Positions 1 to 8,050 of a DNA stretch of 21,589 bases are shown in pieces; the stretch's first letter is position 1; each line of letters starts with the position of its first letter. The DNA lies in the NCBI GenBank assembly GCA_964389735.1, contig CAYMEJ010000017.1, positions 1 through 21,589 on the forward strand, given 5' to 3'. Under the pieces are notes generated by a model. The model made no database searches and was not told the DNA's origin. It worked only from the letters and a program-made list of their open reading frames with translations. The translations under genes were made by a program, and so were the position numbers. Source of the DNA: JAQUVS01 sp964389735 (GTDB lineage: Bacteria > Bacillota_I > Bacilli_A > RF39 > UBA660).

Positions 1-20
1 AAAAAAGATGATTTCTCATC
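1..20 (-). terminator. Intrinsic terminator of the tspO gene
   Basis: Read on the minus strand, a 6-bp stem (AGATGA / TCATCT) closes a GAAA tetraloop and runs into TTTTTT at the window edge. The TGA stop codon of the tspO gene lies in the hairpin. Confidence 0.75.
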
Positions 21-486
21 TATTTAATAGGTATACTGATATGTTTAGATATGCTGCAAAGAATAACCATATAATGTATGGTATTTGAAGTTTTGCTGCT
101 GTTTTATTTATTTTAGAAAAACTTATTATCATTGATATTACTACTATTATTAATAATATTATCCAGAAGAATGCTAATAGTCTTACCTTTAATCCAAAGA
201 AGAATAAAGTCCATAATGAATTAATAATTAATTGTAATATATAAATAGATATTGCATCTTTTTTATTTGGATTATTACTTTCTGATATCATATATACTGA
301 TATAGACATTAATACATATAGAATAAACCATGCTATCATAAATACTATTCCAGGTGGTGCTAGGAATGGTTTATCTAAATTAGCAAATTCCTTCATACCA
401 TCCATATTAAAGAAAGCAAAGAAACTACCTACAAATATTGTTACAAGAGTAATTAAAATTAATTTTTTCCAATTTATTTTTTTCAT
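16..486 (-). CDS. tspO: TspO/MBR family membrane protein
   Basis: Five-helix integral membrane protein of the TspO/MBR (translocator protein) family, whose members bind porphyrins and related hydrophobic ligands. The 156-residue length is typical. The family signature is visible: an APPG motif at about residues 43-46 after the first helix, then a helix with W and Y, an N-x-LWTLFFFG stretch in the third helix, and a closing PYIIWLFFAAYLN stretch at about residues 136-148. The ATG is preceded by GGTGAT at a normal distance. It lies downstream of gpmI on the same strand, but a terminator separates them. The stop is TGA, the only TGA stop I noticed in the window, and it sits inside the terminator hairpin. 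Family assignment is firm; the ligand is unknown. Confidence 0.9.
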   Translation of the reverse strand: MKKINWKKLILITLVTIFVGSFFAFFNMDGMKEFANLDKPFLAPPGIVFMIAWFILYVLMSISVYMISESNNPNKKDAISIYILQLIINSLWTLFFFGLKVRLLAFFWIILLIIVVISMIISFSKINKTAAKLQIPYIIWLFFAAYLNISVYLLNR

Positions 487-523
487 TTTATCACCATTAT
501 ATTTTATGTAATAATTTCTTAAA

Positions 524-563
524 TATACAAAAAGAGATGTTTAATTTTCTATTAAAACATCTC
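524..563 (-). terminator. Intrinsic terminator of gpmI
   Basis: On the minus strand GAGATGTTT (563-555) pairs with AAACATCTC (542-534) around an AT-rich loop and is followed by TTTTTGTATATTT. The TAA stop of gpmI (543-541) is in the 3' arm and loop junction. Confidence 0.85.
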
Positions 564-2058
564 CTGTCATTTCTTTTGGTATTTCTACATTCATTAATGT
601 TAACATTGTTGGTGCTACATCACATAGTCTTCCATCTTTTAATTTATAATTTTTATTAGTTATTATACATGGTACTAAGTTAGTAGTATGACTTGTTACT
701 GGTCTATGGAATTCATCCCACATAACATCACAATTACCATGATCTGCTATTATCATAAGAGTACCATTTAATTCTTCTACTTTATCATAAATTTTCTTTA
801 TACATTTATCCATATGTTCTACTGCTTTAACTGCTGCATCATAGTCTCCTGTATGTCCTACCATATCTCCATTAGCTAGATTAATTATTGTTACATCATA
901 ATTTCCTACTTCTTTTAAGAATTCTTCTGTTACTTCATATACACTCATTTCTGGTTTTAAATCATAGGTTGCTACTTTAGGTGAAGGAATAAGTATTTTT
1001 TTCATATCATTGTATTCTACTTCTTTTCCTCCATCAAAGAAGAATGTTACATGTGCAAACTTTTCTGTTTCGGCTATTCTTAATTGACTTATTCCATTAT
1101 CATGTAAATAATCTACTAATATATTTTTCATATTTATATCATTATATGCATGAATTGATTTTACTGTTTCTAGTACAGGCATCATAGTAACAGTTATAAC
1201 ATTATTATAATCTTTTATTATCATACCTTTTTCTTTTGCTTTTTCTCTATATTCATTTGGATTAGTAATACAAGTAAACATTTCTCTTAATCTATCTTTT
1301 CTAAAATTAAATACTAATATTCCATCATTATCTTGTAATGGACATTTATTAATAATACCTGGAATTATAAATTCATCATATATTTCTTTATTATAGTTTT
1401 CTTCTATTAGAGATTCTTCACTATTATATATAGTTCCTTCTCCATAACATATTGCATCATATGAAGGTTTTAATCTATCAAAGTTATCATCTCTATCCAT
1501 ACCATAATATCTACCTGATATTGTTGCTATTTTTCCTATATTAGTTTCTTTCATTTTATCTTTTAATATTTTAATATACTTTAAAGCACTTTTACTATTA
1601 GTATCTCTTCCATCTGTAAATATATCAAAGTATACATTAGTAATATTATTCATTTTACACATATCTATTATTGCTAATAAATGATCAATACTTGAATGTA
1701 CTCCTCCATCTGATAATAGACCCATTATATGTAAATTAGAATTATTTTCTTTTACATGGTTCATTACTTTTAATATTGTTTCGTTTTTAAAGAATGATTT
1801 ATTTTCTATTTCTTGATTAATGAATTCTAATGGTTGATATACAAGTCTACCAGAACCTATATTCATATGTCCTACTTCACTTGTTCCCATTTGTCCTTCT
1901 GGTAATCCTACTTCTGTACCACTTGCTTTTAATAATGAATGAGGATATTCATTTACTAAATAATCAAATGTAGGTTTATTAGCATTTTTAAAGGCATTCC
2001 CATCACTTGATTCTCTAATACCACATCCATCTAATATGCATAATACCATTGGTTTCAT
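541..2058 (-). CDS. gpmI: 2,3-bisphosphoglycerate-independent phosphoglycerate mutase
   Basis: Glycolytic enzyme of the alkaline phosphatase superfamily that interconverts 3- and 2-phosphoglycerate with two Mn ions; cytosolic. Full length at 505 residues (usual about 510). The N-terminal LCILDGCG holds metal ligand D10; the usual LDGWG has Cys in place of Trp. The phosphoserine motif GTSEVGHMNIGSGR gives nucleophile S60. Further family motifs are SDGGVHS, FTDGRDT, SGRYYGMDRD, FNFRKDR and, near the C-terminus, IADHGNCD and SHT. The ATG has a strong AGGAGATG ribosome site and an extended -10 promoter. In many Firmicutes gpmI sits with other glycolytic genes (gap, pgk, tpiA, eno); here it is alone, divergent from an ABC exporter operon. 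Confidence 0.97.
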   Translation of the reverse strand: MKPMVLCILDGCGIRESSDGNAFKNANKPTFDYLVNEYPHSLLKASGTEVGLPEGQMGTSEVGHMNIGSGRLVYQPLEFINQEIENKSFFKNETILKVMNHVKENNSNLHIMGLLSDGGVHSSIDHLLAIIDMCKMNNITNVYFDIFTDGRDTNSKSALKYIKILKDKMKETNIGKIATISGRYYGMDRDDNFDRLKPSYDAICYGEGTIYNSEESLIEENYNKEIYDEFIIPGIINKCPLQDNDGILVFNFRKDRLREMFTCITNPNEYREKAKEKGMIIKDYNNVITVTMMPVLETVKSIHAYNDINMKNILVDYLHDNGISQLRIAETEKFAHVTFFFDGGKEVEYNDMKKILIPSPKVATYDLKPEMSVYEVTEEFLKEVGNYDVTIINLANGDMVGHTGDYDAAVKAVEHMDKCIKKIYDKVEELNGTLMIIADHGNCDVMWDEFHRPVTSHTTNLVPCIITNKNYKLKDGRLCDVAPTMLTLMNVEIPKEMTGDVLIEN

Positions 2059-2079
2059 TTTATACCATCTCCTAGAATA

Positions 2080-2107
2080 ATTATATCATAAATATACTTC
2101 TTCTAAA
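2080..2107 (-). promoter_or_regulatory. gpmI promoter with extended -10
   Basis: Minus strand: TTTAGA (2107-2102), a 16-bp spacer, then TGATATAAT (2088-2080), a consensus -10 with the extended TG. It lies about 22 bases before the gpmI start, ahead of the AGGAGATG ribosome site. The -35 is weak (4 of 6). Confidence 0.7.
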
Positions 2108-2148
2108 TATTTTTTTACCTGTTACATTTATTTTTTTACCTGCTACCA
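2108..2148. repeat. Pair of direct repeats, 21-bp period, possible operator
   Basis: TATTTTTTTACCTG occurs at 2108-2121 and again at 2129-2142. The similarity continues as YTAC after each copy. The offset is exactly 21 bp, two helical turns, so both copies face the same side of the DNA. The pair sits between the divergent gpmI and ABC-exporter promoters, just upstream of the gpmI -35. Two sites in phase suggest cooperative binding of a regulator; which one is unknown. Confidence 0.5.
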
Positions 2149-2176
2149 ATATTTGCTTTTATTTTTTATAGTGCAG

Positions 2177-2185
2177 TGATATAAT
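2177..2185 (+). promoter_or_regulatory. Extended -10 promoter of the ABC exporter operon
   Basis: TGATATAAT, identical to the divergent gpmI element, ends 21 bases before the first ATG of the exporter operon. No good -35 hexamer lies 16-18 bp upstream (the closest is TTTTAT), so the promoter may depend on the extended TG or on an activator bound to the upstream repeats. Confidence 0.65.
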
Positions 2186-2206
2186 TATACAAGTTGGAGT
2201 AGAAAC

Positions 2207-3145
2207 ATGAAAAAAATAATTGAAATTAATGATCTTGTAAAGTATTATGGAGATCAAAAAGTTCTTGATAATTTAAGCTTTGATGTTTGTGAGGGCGAAA
2301 TCCTTGGATTATTAGGACCTAATGGTAGTGGTAAAAGTACTACTATAAATTGTTTATTATCATTATTAAAATTTAATAGTGGTAGTATTAAAATATTTGG
2401 AAAGGAAATGACACCAGAAGAATATGATATTAAATCTAAGATAGGTATAGTATTTCAAGATGTTGCTGTTTTTGAAGAATTAACAGTATATGAAAATATT
2501 AATTATTTTTGTGGATTATATATTAAGGATAAGGAAACTAGAAAACAATATGTTATGGATGCTATTGATTTAGTTGGATTAAATGAATTCACTAAATATC
2601 GTCCTAAACAATTAAGTGGTGGTTTACTAAGAAGACTTAATATAGCATGTGGTATTAGTCATAAACCTAAACTTATTATTTTAGATGAACCTACTGTTGC
2701 AGTAGATCCACAAAGTAGAAATAATATACTTGATGGTATTAAGAAACTTAATAAGATGGGTGCTACTATTGTATATACTACTCACTACATGGAAGAAGTT
2801 GAACAAATATGTAATAGAATTATTATTATTGATAAGGGTTCTATTGTAGCATCTGGTTCTAAAGAAGAATTAAAATCTATGATTGATATTGAAGAAAAAG
2901 TAACTATAGAAGTTAAAGGTATTAAAGAAGAAAATATTAAAAAAATACAAAAAATGAGAAATGTTGATAATGTTGAATATGTAGAAAATACTTTATTCGT
3001 AGAATTTAGAAAAGGTGAACATAATTTAATTAATCTGCTTGATTATTTAAAAGATTGTGACTTTAAATGCGATAAGATTTTCTCTGAAGTTCCTACATTA
3101 AATGATGTATTCCTAGAACTTACTGGAAAAGAATTAAGGGATTAA
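2207..3145 (+). CDS. ABC-2 type exporter, ATP-binding protein
   Basis: Cytosolic ATPase of an ABC-2 exporter, of the DrrA/CcmA/NatA type. Motifs in order: Walker A GPNGSGKST at 37-45, Q-loop Gln84, signature LSGGLLRR at 136-143 (the usual Gln is Leu), Walker B LIILDEPT at 156-163, D-loop around AVDP at 165-168, and switch His193. Residues from about 225 to 312 form the extra C-terminal domain common in DrrA-like ATPases. Length (312) is typical. The ATG has GGAG seven bases upstream. It is the first gene of a three-gene operon, 1 base before permease 1. Substrate cannot be read from sequence; such exporters carry antibiotics, peptides, lipids or wall intermediates. Confidence 0.93.
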   Translation: MKKIIEINDLVKYYGDQKVLDNLSFDVCEGEILGLLGPNGSGKSTTINCLLSLLKFNSGSIKIFGKEMTPEEYDIKSKIGIVFQDVAVFEELTVYENINYFCGLYIKDKETRKQYVMDAIDLVGLNEFTKYRPKQLSGGLLRRLNIACGISHKPKLIILDEPTVAVDPQSRNNILDGIKKLNKMGATIVYTTHYMEEVEQICNRIIIIDKGSIVASGSKEELKSMIDIEEKVTIEVKGIKEENIKKIQKMRNVDNVEYVENTLFVEFRKGEHNLINLLDYLKDCDFKCDKIFSEVPTLNDVFLELTGKELRD

Positions 3146-3146
3146 T

Positions 3147-4283
3147 ATGTTTTTTCATATTTTTATTAATAGATTAAAAGTTTTAACTAGAAATAGATCT
3201 CTTGTTTTTTGGACTTTAGTATTTCCTATTTTATTAGGAACATTCTTCAATATGGCATTTTCTAACTTAACTAGTGAAGAAACATTTAATATTGTTGATA
3301 TTGCTGTTGTTAATGATAGTAATTATAAAAGCAATACTAATTTTAGTAATATTATTACTGGTTTATCTGCTAAAGGTGATGATCAAATATTTAATACTAA
3401 ATATGTTAATTTAGATAAAGCTAAAAAAATGTTAGATGATAATGATATAAGTGGTTATATATATGTTAATGATGATATCAATTTAGTTATTAATAGTAAT
3501 GGTGTTGAACAAACTATTATAAAATCTGTAGTTGATTCATATAAACAAAATATTTCTACTGTTACTAATATTTATTCTTATAATCAACAAAATACTATTG
3601 ATAGTATTATTGCTGACTTGAATGAGTCTGTTGATTATTTTAAAGAAAAAAATGCTGATAATAATGACCCTACAGTTATATACTTCTATACTTTAATTGG
3701 TATGGCTTGTTTATATGGTGGTTTCTGGGGTACTAAAACAGTTAATGAAAATGAAGCTAATTTAAGTAAACATGGTGCTAGACTTTGTGTTAGTCCTACT
3801 CATAAATTTACTGCTTTAATGGCTGGTTTGTTAGCTGCTCTTATTATACAATTTGGTGAAGTATTAATACTACTTGCTTATCTTGTATTTGGACTTGGTG
3901 TTAGTTTTGGAAATCAACTACCTTATATATTATTACTTACATTATTTGGATGCTTAGCTGGTGTATCAGTTGGTTGTCTAGTAGGTGTATCTAATAAAAA
4001 GAGTGAAAATACTAAGACTGCTATTATGTCTACTACATCATTATTAATGGCTTTCTTATCAGGTATGATGATTATTGATTTAAAAATATTAATTCAAAAT
4101 GATTTACCTGTACTTGCTTATATTAATCCAGTTAATTTAATTACTGATGGATTATATTCATTATATTATTATGATACATATGAAAGATTCTTTACTAATA
4201 TTATGTTCTTAGGAATATTCTTTATAGTTATATCTATTATATGTTATATGTTTATGAGGAGGAAGAAATATGACAGTATTTAA
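3147..4283 (+). CDS. ABC-2 type exporter permease 1
   Basis: Membrane subunit of the exporter. It shows the ABC2_membrane_3 layout: one helix near residues 15-36, a large extracytoplasmic domain at about 45-170 with several Asn/Asp-rich stretches, then five or six hydrophobic helices from about 175 to 372 and a basic cytosolic end (RRKKYDS). Only one base separates it from the ATPase gene, and it overlaps the next permease gene by 14 bases, so the three are co-translated. Its partner has the same topology, so the exporter is probably a heterodimer of permeases, each contacting the ATPase. I cannot tell the substrate. Confidence 0.88.
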   Translation: MFFHIFINRLKVLTRNRSLVFWTLVFPILLGTFFNMAFSNLTSEETFNIVDIAVVNDSNYKSNTNFSNIITGLSAKGDDQIFNTKYVNLDKAKKMLDDNDISGYIYVNDDINLVINSNGVEQTIIKSVVDSYKQNISTVTNIYSYNQQNTIDSIIADLNESVDYFKEKNADNNDPTVIYFYTLIGMACLYGGFWGTKTVNENEANLSKHGARLCVSPTHKFTALMAGLLAALIIQFGEVLILLAYLVFGLGVSFGNQLPYILLLTLFGCLAGVSVGCLVGVSNKKSENTKTAIMSTTSLLMAFLSGMMIIDLKILIQNDLPVLAYINPVNLITDGLYSLYYYDTYERFFTNIMFLGIFFIVISIICYMFMRRKKYDSI

Positions 4284-5439
4284 AAATTATTTTAAAATAT
4301 TTAAAACATTAATTCCTACTGTTATGATATATGTAGTAATCTTCCTTGGAATAGCTATTGCAATGAATGTTGTTAATAACAATAATAATACTGATAGTAA
4401 GTTTGAAGGTACTAAAGTAAAGATTGCATATATTAATCATGATAAAGATACTAAATTATTAAAATCATTTGAAAAATATTTAGGTGATGTTGGTGAGATA
4501 GTTGATATCGGTACTGATGAAGATAGAATAAAAGATGAATTATTCTTTAGACATGTTGATTATGTTATAGAAGTACCTGAAAATTTTACTGTAGATTTTA
4601 TGTCTAATAAAGATGTTAATCTTGTAACAAGAAGTGTTCCTGATTCTACTGGTAATATATTTACTGAAATATTATTAAATCAATATATGAATAAAGCAAG
4701 AGTTTATATGCATAATGGTATGGATCAAGAACAAATAAGTAAGTTTGTTAAGAAGGATTTAAATACTAGTAGTAATGTAATTATTAATAGTGATAAAGAA
4801 GCTACTTCTGAAGCACAAAACTTAAATTATTATACTAATTATTTAAACTATATATTCTTAGGTATTTTATCTAGTGTTATAGGATTAATAATGTCTTCTT
4901 ATAATAATGTTAATTTAAAGAAGAGAAATTTATCTAGTCCTATTAGTAATAAGAAAATTACTTTTGAATTAGGTTTTGCTAGTTTTGTTATCACTTTAGG
5001 AATATATTTATTATTTATGATATTAGCATGTATATTGTATCCTAGTGCTATGTTTAGTACATATGGACTTCTAATTGCACTTAATTCATTTATATTTGTA
5101 ATATCAGTATTTAGTATTTCATTCTTTATTGGTAATGTTATGACTAGTCAAGAAGCAATAAGTGCTGTATCTAATATTATTTCTTTAGGTAGTAGTTTCA
5201 TGTGTGGATGTTTTGTTCCTCAAGCTTATTTGAATGCTACTGTATTAGGTATTGGTAAGTTATTCCCTACTTATTGGTTTATTAAAAATAATGATACATT
5301 AGTTACATTATCTAAATATAATCTTGATACATTAGGTCCTATATTTGCTAATATGGGTGTTATGCTAGGAATGGCGTTAATTATCTATATTCTTACTAAT
5401 ATAGTTGCTAAAAGAAAATCTCGTAAAGAAGCTTGGTAA
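4270..5439 (+). CDS. ABC-2 type exporter permease 2
   Basis: Second membrane subunit, 389 residues, with the same plan as permease 1: one helix at about residues 15-36, an extracytoplasmic domain to about 190, then several helices and a basic tail (KRKSRKEAW). The cytosolic loop NLKKRNLSSPISNKK at about residues 216-230 resembles the coupling region of ABC-2 permeases. The ATG lies inside the end of permease 1, preceded by a strong GAGGAGG ribosome site. The TAA stop is inside the loop of the operon's terminator. No membrane fusion or regulator gene follows, so the operon is a self-contained three-gene exporter. Confidence 0.88.
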   Translation: MTVFKNYFKIFKTLIPTVMIYVVIFLGIAIAMNVVNNNNNTDSKFEGTKVKIAYINHDKDTKLLKSFEKYLGDVGEIVDIGTDEDRIKDELFFRHVDYVIEVPENFTVDFMSNKDVNLVTRSVPDSTGNIFTEILLNQYMNKARVYMHNGMDQEQISKFVKKDLNTSSNVIINSDKEATSEAQNLNYYTNYLNYIFLGILSSVIGLIMSSYNNVNLKKRNLSSPISNKKITFELGFASFVITLGIYLLFMILACILYPSAMFSTYGLLIALNSFIFVISVFSISFFIGNVMTSQEAISAVSNIISLGSSFMCGCFVPQAYLNATVLGIGKLFPTYWFIKNNDTLVTLSKYNLDTLGPIFANMGVMLGMALIIYILTNIVAKRKSRKEAW

Positions 5440-5451
5440 GCTTCTTTTTTT
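5425..5451 (+). terminator. Intrinsic terminator of the ABC exporter operon
   Basis: AAAGAAGCTT (5425-5434) pairs perfectly with AAGCTTCTTT (5438-5447) around a three-base loop, followed by a T run. The TAA stop of permease 2 (5437-5439) lies at the loop. Five bases downstream begins the terminator of the convergent operon. Confidence 0.92.
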
Positions 5452-5455
5452 ATTG

Positions 5456-5481
5456 CAAAAAAAAGAAGATATTATCTTCTT
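5456..5481 (-). terminator. Intrinsic terminator of the sulfur/redox operon
   Basis: On the minus strand AAGAAGAT pairs with ATCTTCTT around a three-base loop and is followed by eight or so T. The TAA stop at 5482-5480 overlaps the 5' arm. It lies back to back with the plus-strand exporter terminator. Confidence 0.9.
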
Positions 5482-6586
5482 AAAAGTTAAACATTAACCA
5501 TTCTGGTTTTAGAATCATTATTATTCCTATTAATATCATAAGTATTCCTCCAACTAAATGTGAATACTTATTATATTTAGTTGAAATACCTGTTGCTTTC
5601 ATTGTAGTCATTGCTATTATAAATATTATTAAATCATCTAATAAGAAGAATAATATATATATAAATGTATAGAATGCTGCTTCTATAGTAGAAACATTAT
5701 TGATATCTAATATGCCTGTATATATAAGAGGAAATCCTGCTGAACATGCTAGTTCTACTAAGTTAACTGATATAGCTAATCCAATTACTCCTAATAGAGC
5801 TAATAATAGGCTTTTTTCTCCTGTAAAGTTTTTAATCTTTTTAAATATTTTAGTTCTTTTCTTTTGATCTACTACTGTACATCCACTATCTTGTTCTTTT
5901 TTATAATTTCTTAAATTAATAAATCCACCTATGAGTGCTACTAAAGCAATTAATATTTGAAATATTTTACTAGTACTAACAGTGTCTACTATTTTTATCC
6001 ATGATAGTAATATTCCCATATATACCAAAGCTGATGTCAATAAGAAAGTAATTCCTATTATCCACATTCTTTTCCTATCTTTCATTCCTAATAACATGCT
6101 TATTAAGAATAATAGTACCCACATTGCACATGGATTAAATCCATCTACGAATCCTATTACTGCACTTGCTAAAGGCAATGATACTTTCTTTGCATCTACT
6201 TTACCTAATAGAGGAATATCATATTCAGTAGTGTTTTCATCTTCAATAAAGTTTTCTATTCTATCCTTTATTACTGAGGAATATCCAATAGTATAATTCT
6301 TTCCTATTACTGTAAAAGGTACTTGTACTGTTCTTTCTATTTGTAAATCTTTAATATACTTGTTCATTAATTCTTTATTATCTTCACTAGTAGTTACTTC
6401 ATATTTTATTACTTCTATATCTTTATTCTTTTCTTCTATTTCATCTAGGAACTTACCTTCTGCTTTACAATGAGGACAAGTATTTGAATAGAAGAAATAT
6501 ATTTTAGTATTTTCTTTTGCATTTACTTCTATGGGTATTACTAGTAGAAATATAATTACAATTAATAATTTAAAAATACGTTTCAT
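5480..6586 (-). CDS. Exported thioredoxin domain fused to a CcdA/DsbD-like membrane domain
   Basis: Two-part redox protein. Residues 1-23 form a signal peptide or membrane anchor ending VNA. Residues 27-115 are a thioredoxin-like domain with the dithiol motif C37-P-H-C40 and the cis-proline P90 in VPF. From about residue 137 there are six hydrophobic helices of the CcdA/DsbD type with NPCAM (C153) in the first and LACSAGFP (C281) in the fourth, a likely Cys pair that carries electrons across the membrane. A basic cytosolic loop follows helix 3. Inferred role: moving reducing power out of the cell to a surface dithiol, with the fused domain as the first acceptor. The stop of the mini-thioredoxin gene overlaps its start as TAATG, and it has an AGGAGG ribosome site. 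No cytochrome c genes are nearby. Confidence 0.85.
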   Translation of the reverse strand: MKRIFKLLIVIIFLLVIPIEVNAKENTKIYFFYSNTCPHCKAEGKFLDEIEEKNKDIEVIKYEVTTSEDNKELMNKYIKDLQIERTVQVPFTVIGKNYTIGYSSVIKDRIENFIEDENTTEYDIPLLGKVDAKKVSLPLASAVIGFVDGFNPCAMWVLLFLISMLLGMKDRKRMWIIGITFLLTSALVYMGILLSWIKIVDTVSTSKIFQILIALVALIGGFINLRNYKKEQDSGCTVVDQKKRTKIFKKIKNFTGEKSLLLALLGVIGLAISVNLVELACSAGFPLIYTGILDINNVSTIEAAFYTFIYILFFLLDDLIIFIIAMTTMKATGISTKYNKYSHLVGGILMILIGIIMILKPEWLMFNF

Positions 6587-6852
6587 TATTTTCCTCCTAG
6601 TTCATTAATTATATTTATCATTTCTTCTTCTTTCTTTTCCCCTATTACTCTTAATAATTCTTTATCATTATTATCCATAAATATAAATACTGGTAATATG
6701 TTACCTATATTATATTTTGATACTTCTTCTATATCCATGTCATAGTCTAATTCTATTGTTTCAATGGGTTTTACTTTTTGAATATTATTCCATACTTTAT
6801 TCATTACTAAGCATCCACTACACCAAATAGCATTTACTTTTATTACTTTCAT
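6586..6852 (-). CDS. Small thioredoxin-like protein
   Basis: An 88-residue minimal thioredoxin fold, cytosolic (no signal). It has the dithiol motif W10-C11-S12-G13-C14 after the first strand and a cis-proline P54 in the LPVFIF strand, then a closing strand and helix. The motif CSGC differs from the CGPC of housekeeping thioredoxin, so the partner is probably specific. It sits between the cysteine desulfurase and the thioredoxin-CcdA fusion, with AGGTGA as ribosome site overlapping the TAG of the upstream gene. Inferred role: cytosolic donor that reduces the CcdA-like Cys pair, or reductant for the desulfurase persulfide. The fold is clear, the partner is not. Confidence 0.82.
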   Translation of the reverse strand: MKVIKVNAIWCSGCLVMNKVWNNIQKVKPIETIELDYDMDIEEVSKYNIGNILPVFIFMDNNDKELLRVIGEKKEEEMINIINELGGK

Positions 6853-6860
6853 ATATTCAC

Positions 6861-7988
6861 CTAATTTCTTATTTGTAGTTTTTCATTTATTGTTTCAAAT
6901 ACATCTAAGAATATATCTAATTCTTCTTTTAAAGTTAATGGTGATAGACTTATTCTTATACTGCTATTTGCATAGTCATTATTATTAGTTAATGCATATA
7001 CTGCTGCACTTCTACTAGTATTACTAGAGCATGCTGTTTGAGTAGATACATATATATCTTTTTCTTCTAAAGCATGTAATAGGGTTTCTGGTTTTACTCC
7101 TACTACACTTATATTTAAAATATGAGGAATACATTGTTCATTACTATTAATATGAACATTATCAAATTTACTTAGATTATCTTTTAAATATGTATTTAAT
7201 TCTTTTACATATTCATATTTTTCTATTATATTTTCTGTTGCTAATCTTAATGCTTTTGCAAGGGATGCTATTAAAGCAGGAGCAGGTGTTCCACTTCTAT
7301 ATGCTGTTGTACTTTTACCACCATGTATTAATGGTTCAATTACAATATTTTCTTTTTTTATTAGACATCCTATTCCTTTTATGCCATAAAATTTTTGTGC
7401 TGATAAACTTACTAAATCAATATCTTTTAAATTAACTGGTTGTTTACCTATTGATTGAGTCATATCAACATGTAAAAAACATTTAGGATATTGTTTGACT
7501 ATTTTTGCTATTTCATTTATTGGTTGTATAATACCTATTTCACTTGATACACTTCCTATACTTACTAGTATTGTATCATCTCTTAATAGTCCTCTTAAAC
7601 TATCTAAGTCTACTACTCCATTTTCATCTAAGTTAACAAAGTCTACTTCAAAGCCTTGTTTTTGTAAATACGATATGGGTGCTATTACACTTGAGTGTTC
7701 AAGATTTGTAGTAATAATATGTTTACCTCTATTAGAATATTTTAAACATATTCCTTTTATAGCAGTATTATTTGATTCACTAGCTCCACTTGTATATATA
7801 ACTTCACTAGGTAATACTCCTAATATATCTGCTATTTGATTAGTAGAAGCATCTATTAGTTTTTTTGAATTAACTCCTAATTTATGTAGTGAGTTAGGAT
7901 TACCTATAAAGTCTCTTGTTACAGTTGTAAATGTATTTAATACTTCATCATTTACTGGTGTTGTTGCTGAATAGTCTAAATATATCAT
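6861..7988 (-). CDS. Cysteine desulfurase (NifS/IscS family)
   Basis: PLP enzyme that takes sulfur from cysteine as an enzyme persulfide for Fe-S clusters or thiolated tRNA. Family features are present over 375 residues: N-terminal YLDYSATTP, SGASESNN at 67-74, H98 that stacks on PLP, D175 and Q178, the Schiff-base K199, RSGT at 231-234 and catalytic C320 in QTACSS. Two motifs differ from the usual forms: the His before the PLP lysine is Gln (SAQK), and VNNEIG reads VSSEIG. It is the first gene of a three-gene operon with two thioredoxin-type proteins. No iscU/sufU, thiI or mnmA is beside it, so the acceptor is unknown. AGGAGTGAT gives a good ribosome site. Confidence 0.92.
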   Translation of the reverse strand: MIYLDYSATTPVNDEVLNTFTTVTRDFIGNPNSLHKLGVNSKKLIDASTNQIADILGVLPSEVIYTSGASESNNTAIKGICLKYSNRGKHIITTNLEHSSVIAPISYLQKQGFEVDFVNLDENGVVDLDSLRGLLRDDTILVSIGSVSSEIGIIQPINEIAKIVKQYPKCFLHVDMTQSIGKQPVNLKDIDLVSLSAQKFYGIKGIGCLIKKENIVIEPLIHGGKSTTAYRSGTPAPALIASLAKALRLATENIIEKYEYVKELNTYLKDNLSKFDNVHINSNEQCIPHILNISVVGVKPETLLHALEEKDIYVSTQTACSSNTSRSAAVYALTNNNDYANSSIRISLSPLTLKEELDIFLDVFETINEKLQIRN

Positions 7989-8011
7989 ATTATCACTCCT
8001 ATACTATAAAC

Positions 8012-8020
8012 ATTATAACA
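8012..8020 (-). promoter_or_regulatory. Extended -10 promoter of the sulfur/redox operon
   Basis: Minus strand TGTTATAAT ends 23 bases before the desulfurase ATG, directly after the T tract of the upstream terminator. The -35 region falls in that T-rich tract and is poor, so the extended TG probably carries recognition. Confidence 0.65.
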
Positions 8021-8030
8021 TATATAAAGA

Positions 8031-8050
8031 AAAAAGAGTTATTAACTCTT
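8031..8050 (-). terminator. Intrinsic terminator of the rnr operon
   Basis: Minus strand AAGAGTT pairs with AACTCTT around a short loop, then T6. The TAA stop of the DUF188 gene lies at the loop. Confidence 0.85.

Noticed and set aside
487..510. TATAAT on the minus strand just before the tspO ribosome site.
   Set aside because: The transcript would begin inside the GGTGAT ribosome site. No other clear tspO promoter was found, so none is listed.
5982..7839. Plus-strand open frames opposite the thioredoxin-CcdA and desulfurase genes (5982-6296, 7190-7435, 7495-7839).
   Set aside because: They are antisense shadows of well-supported genes, without ribosome sites or recognisable proteins.
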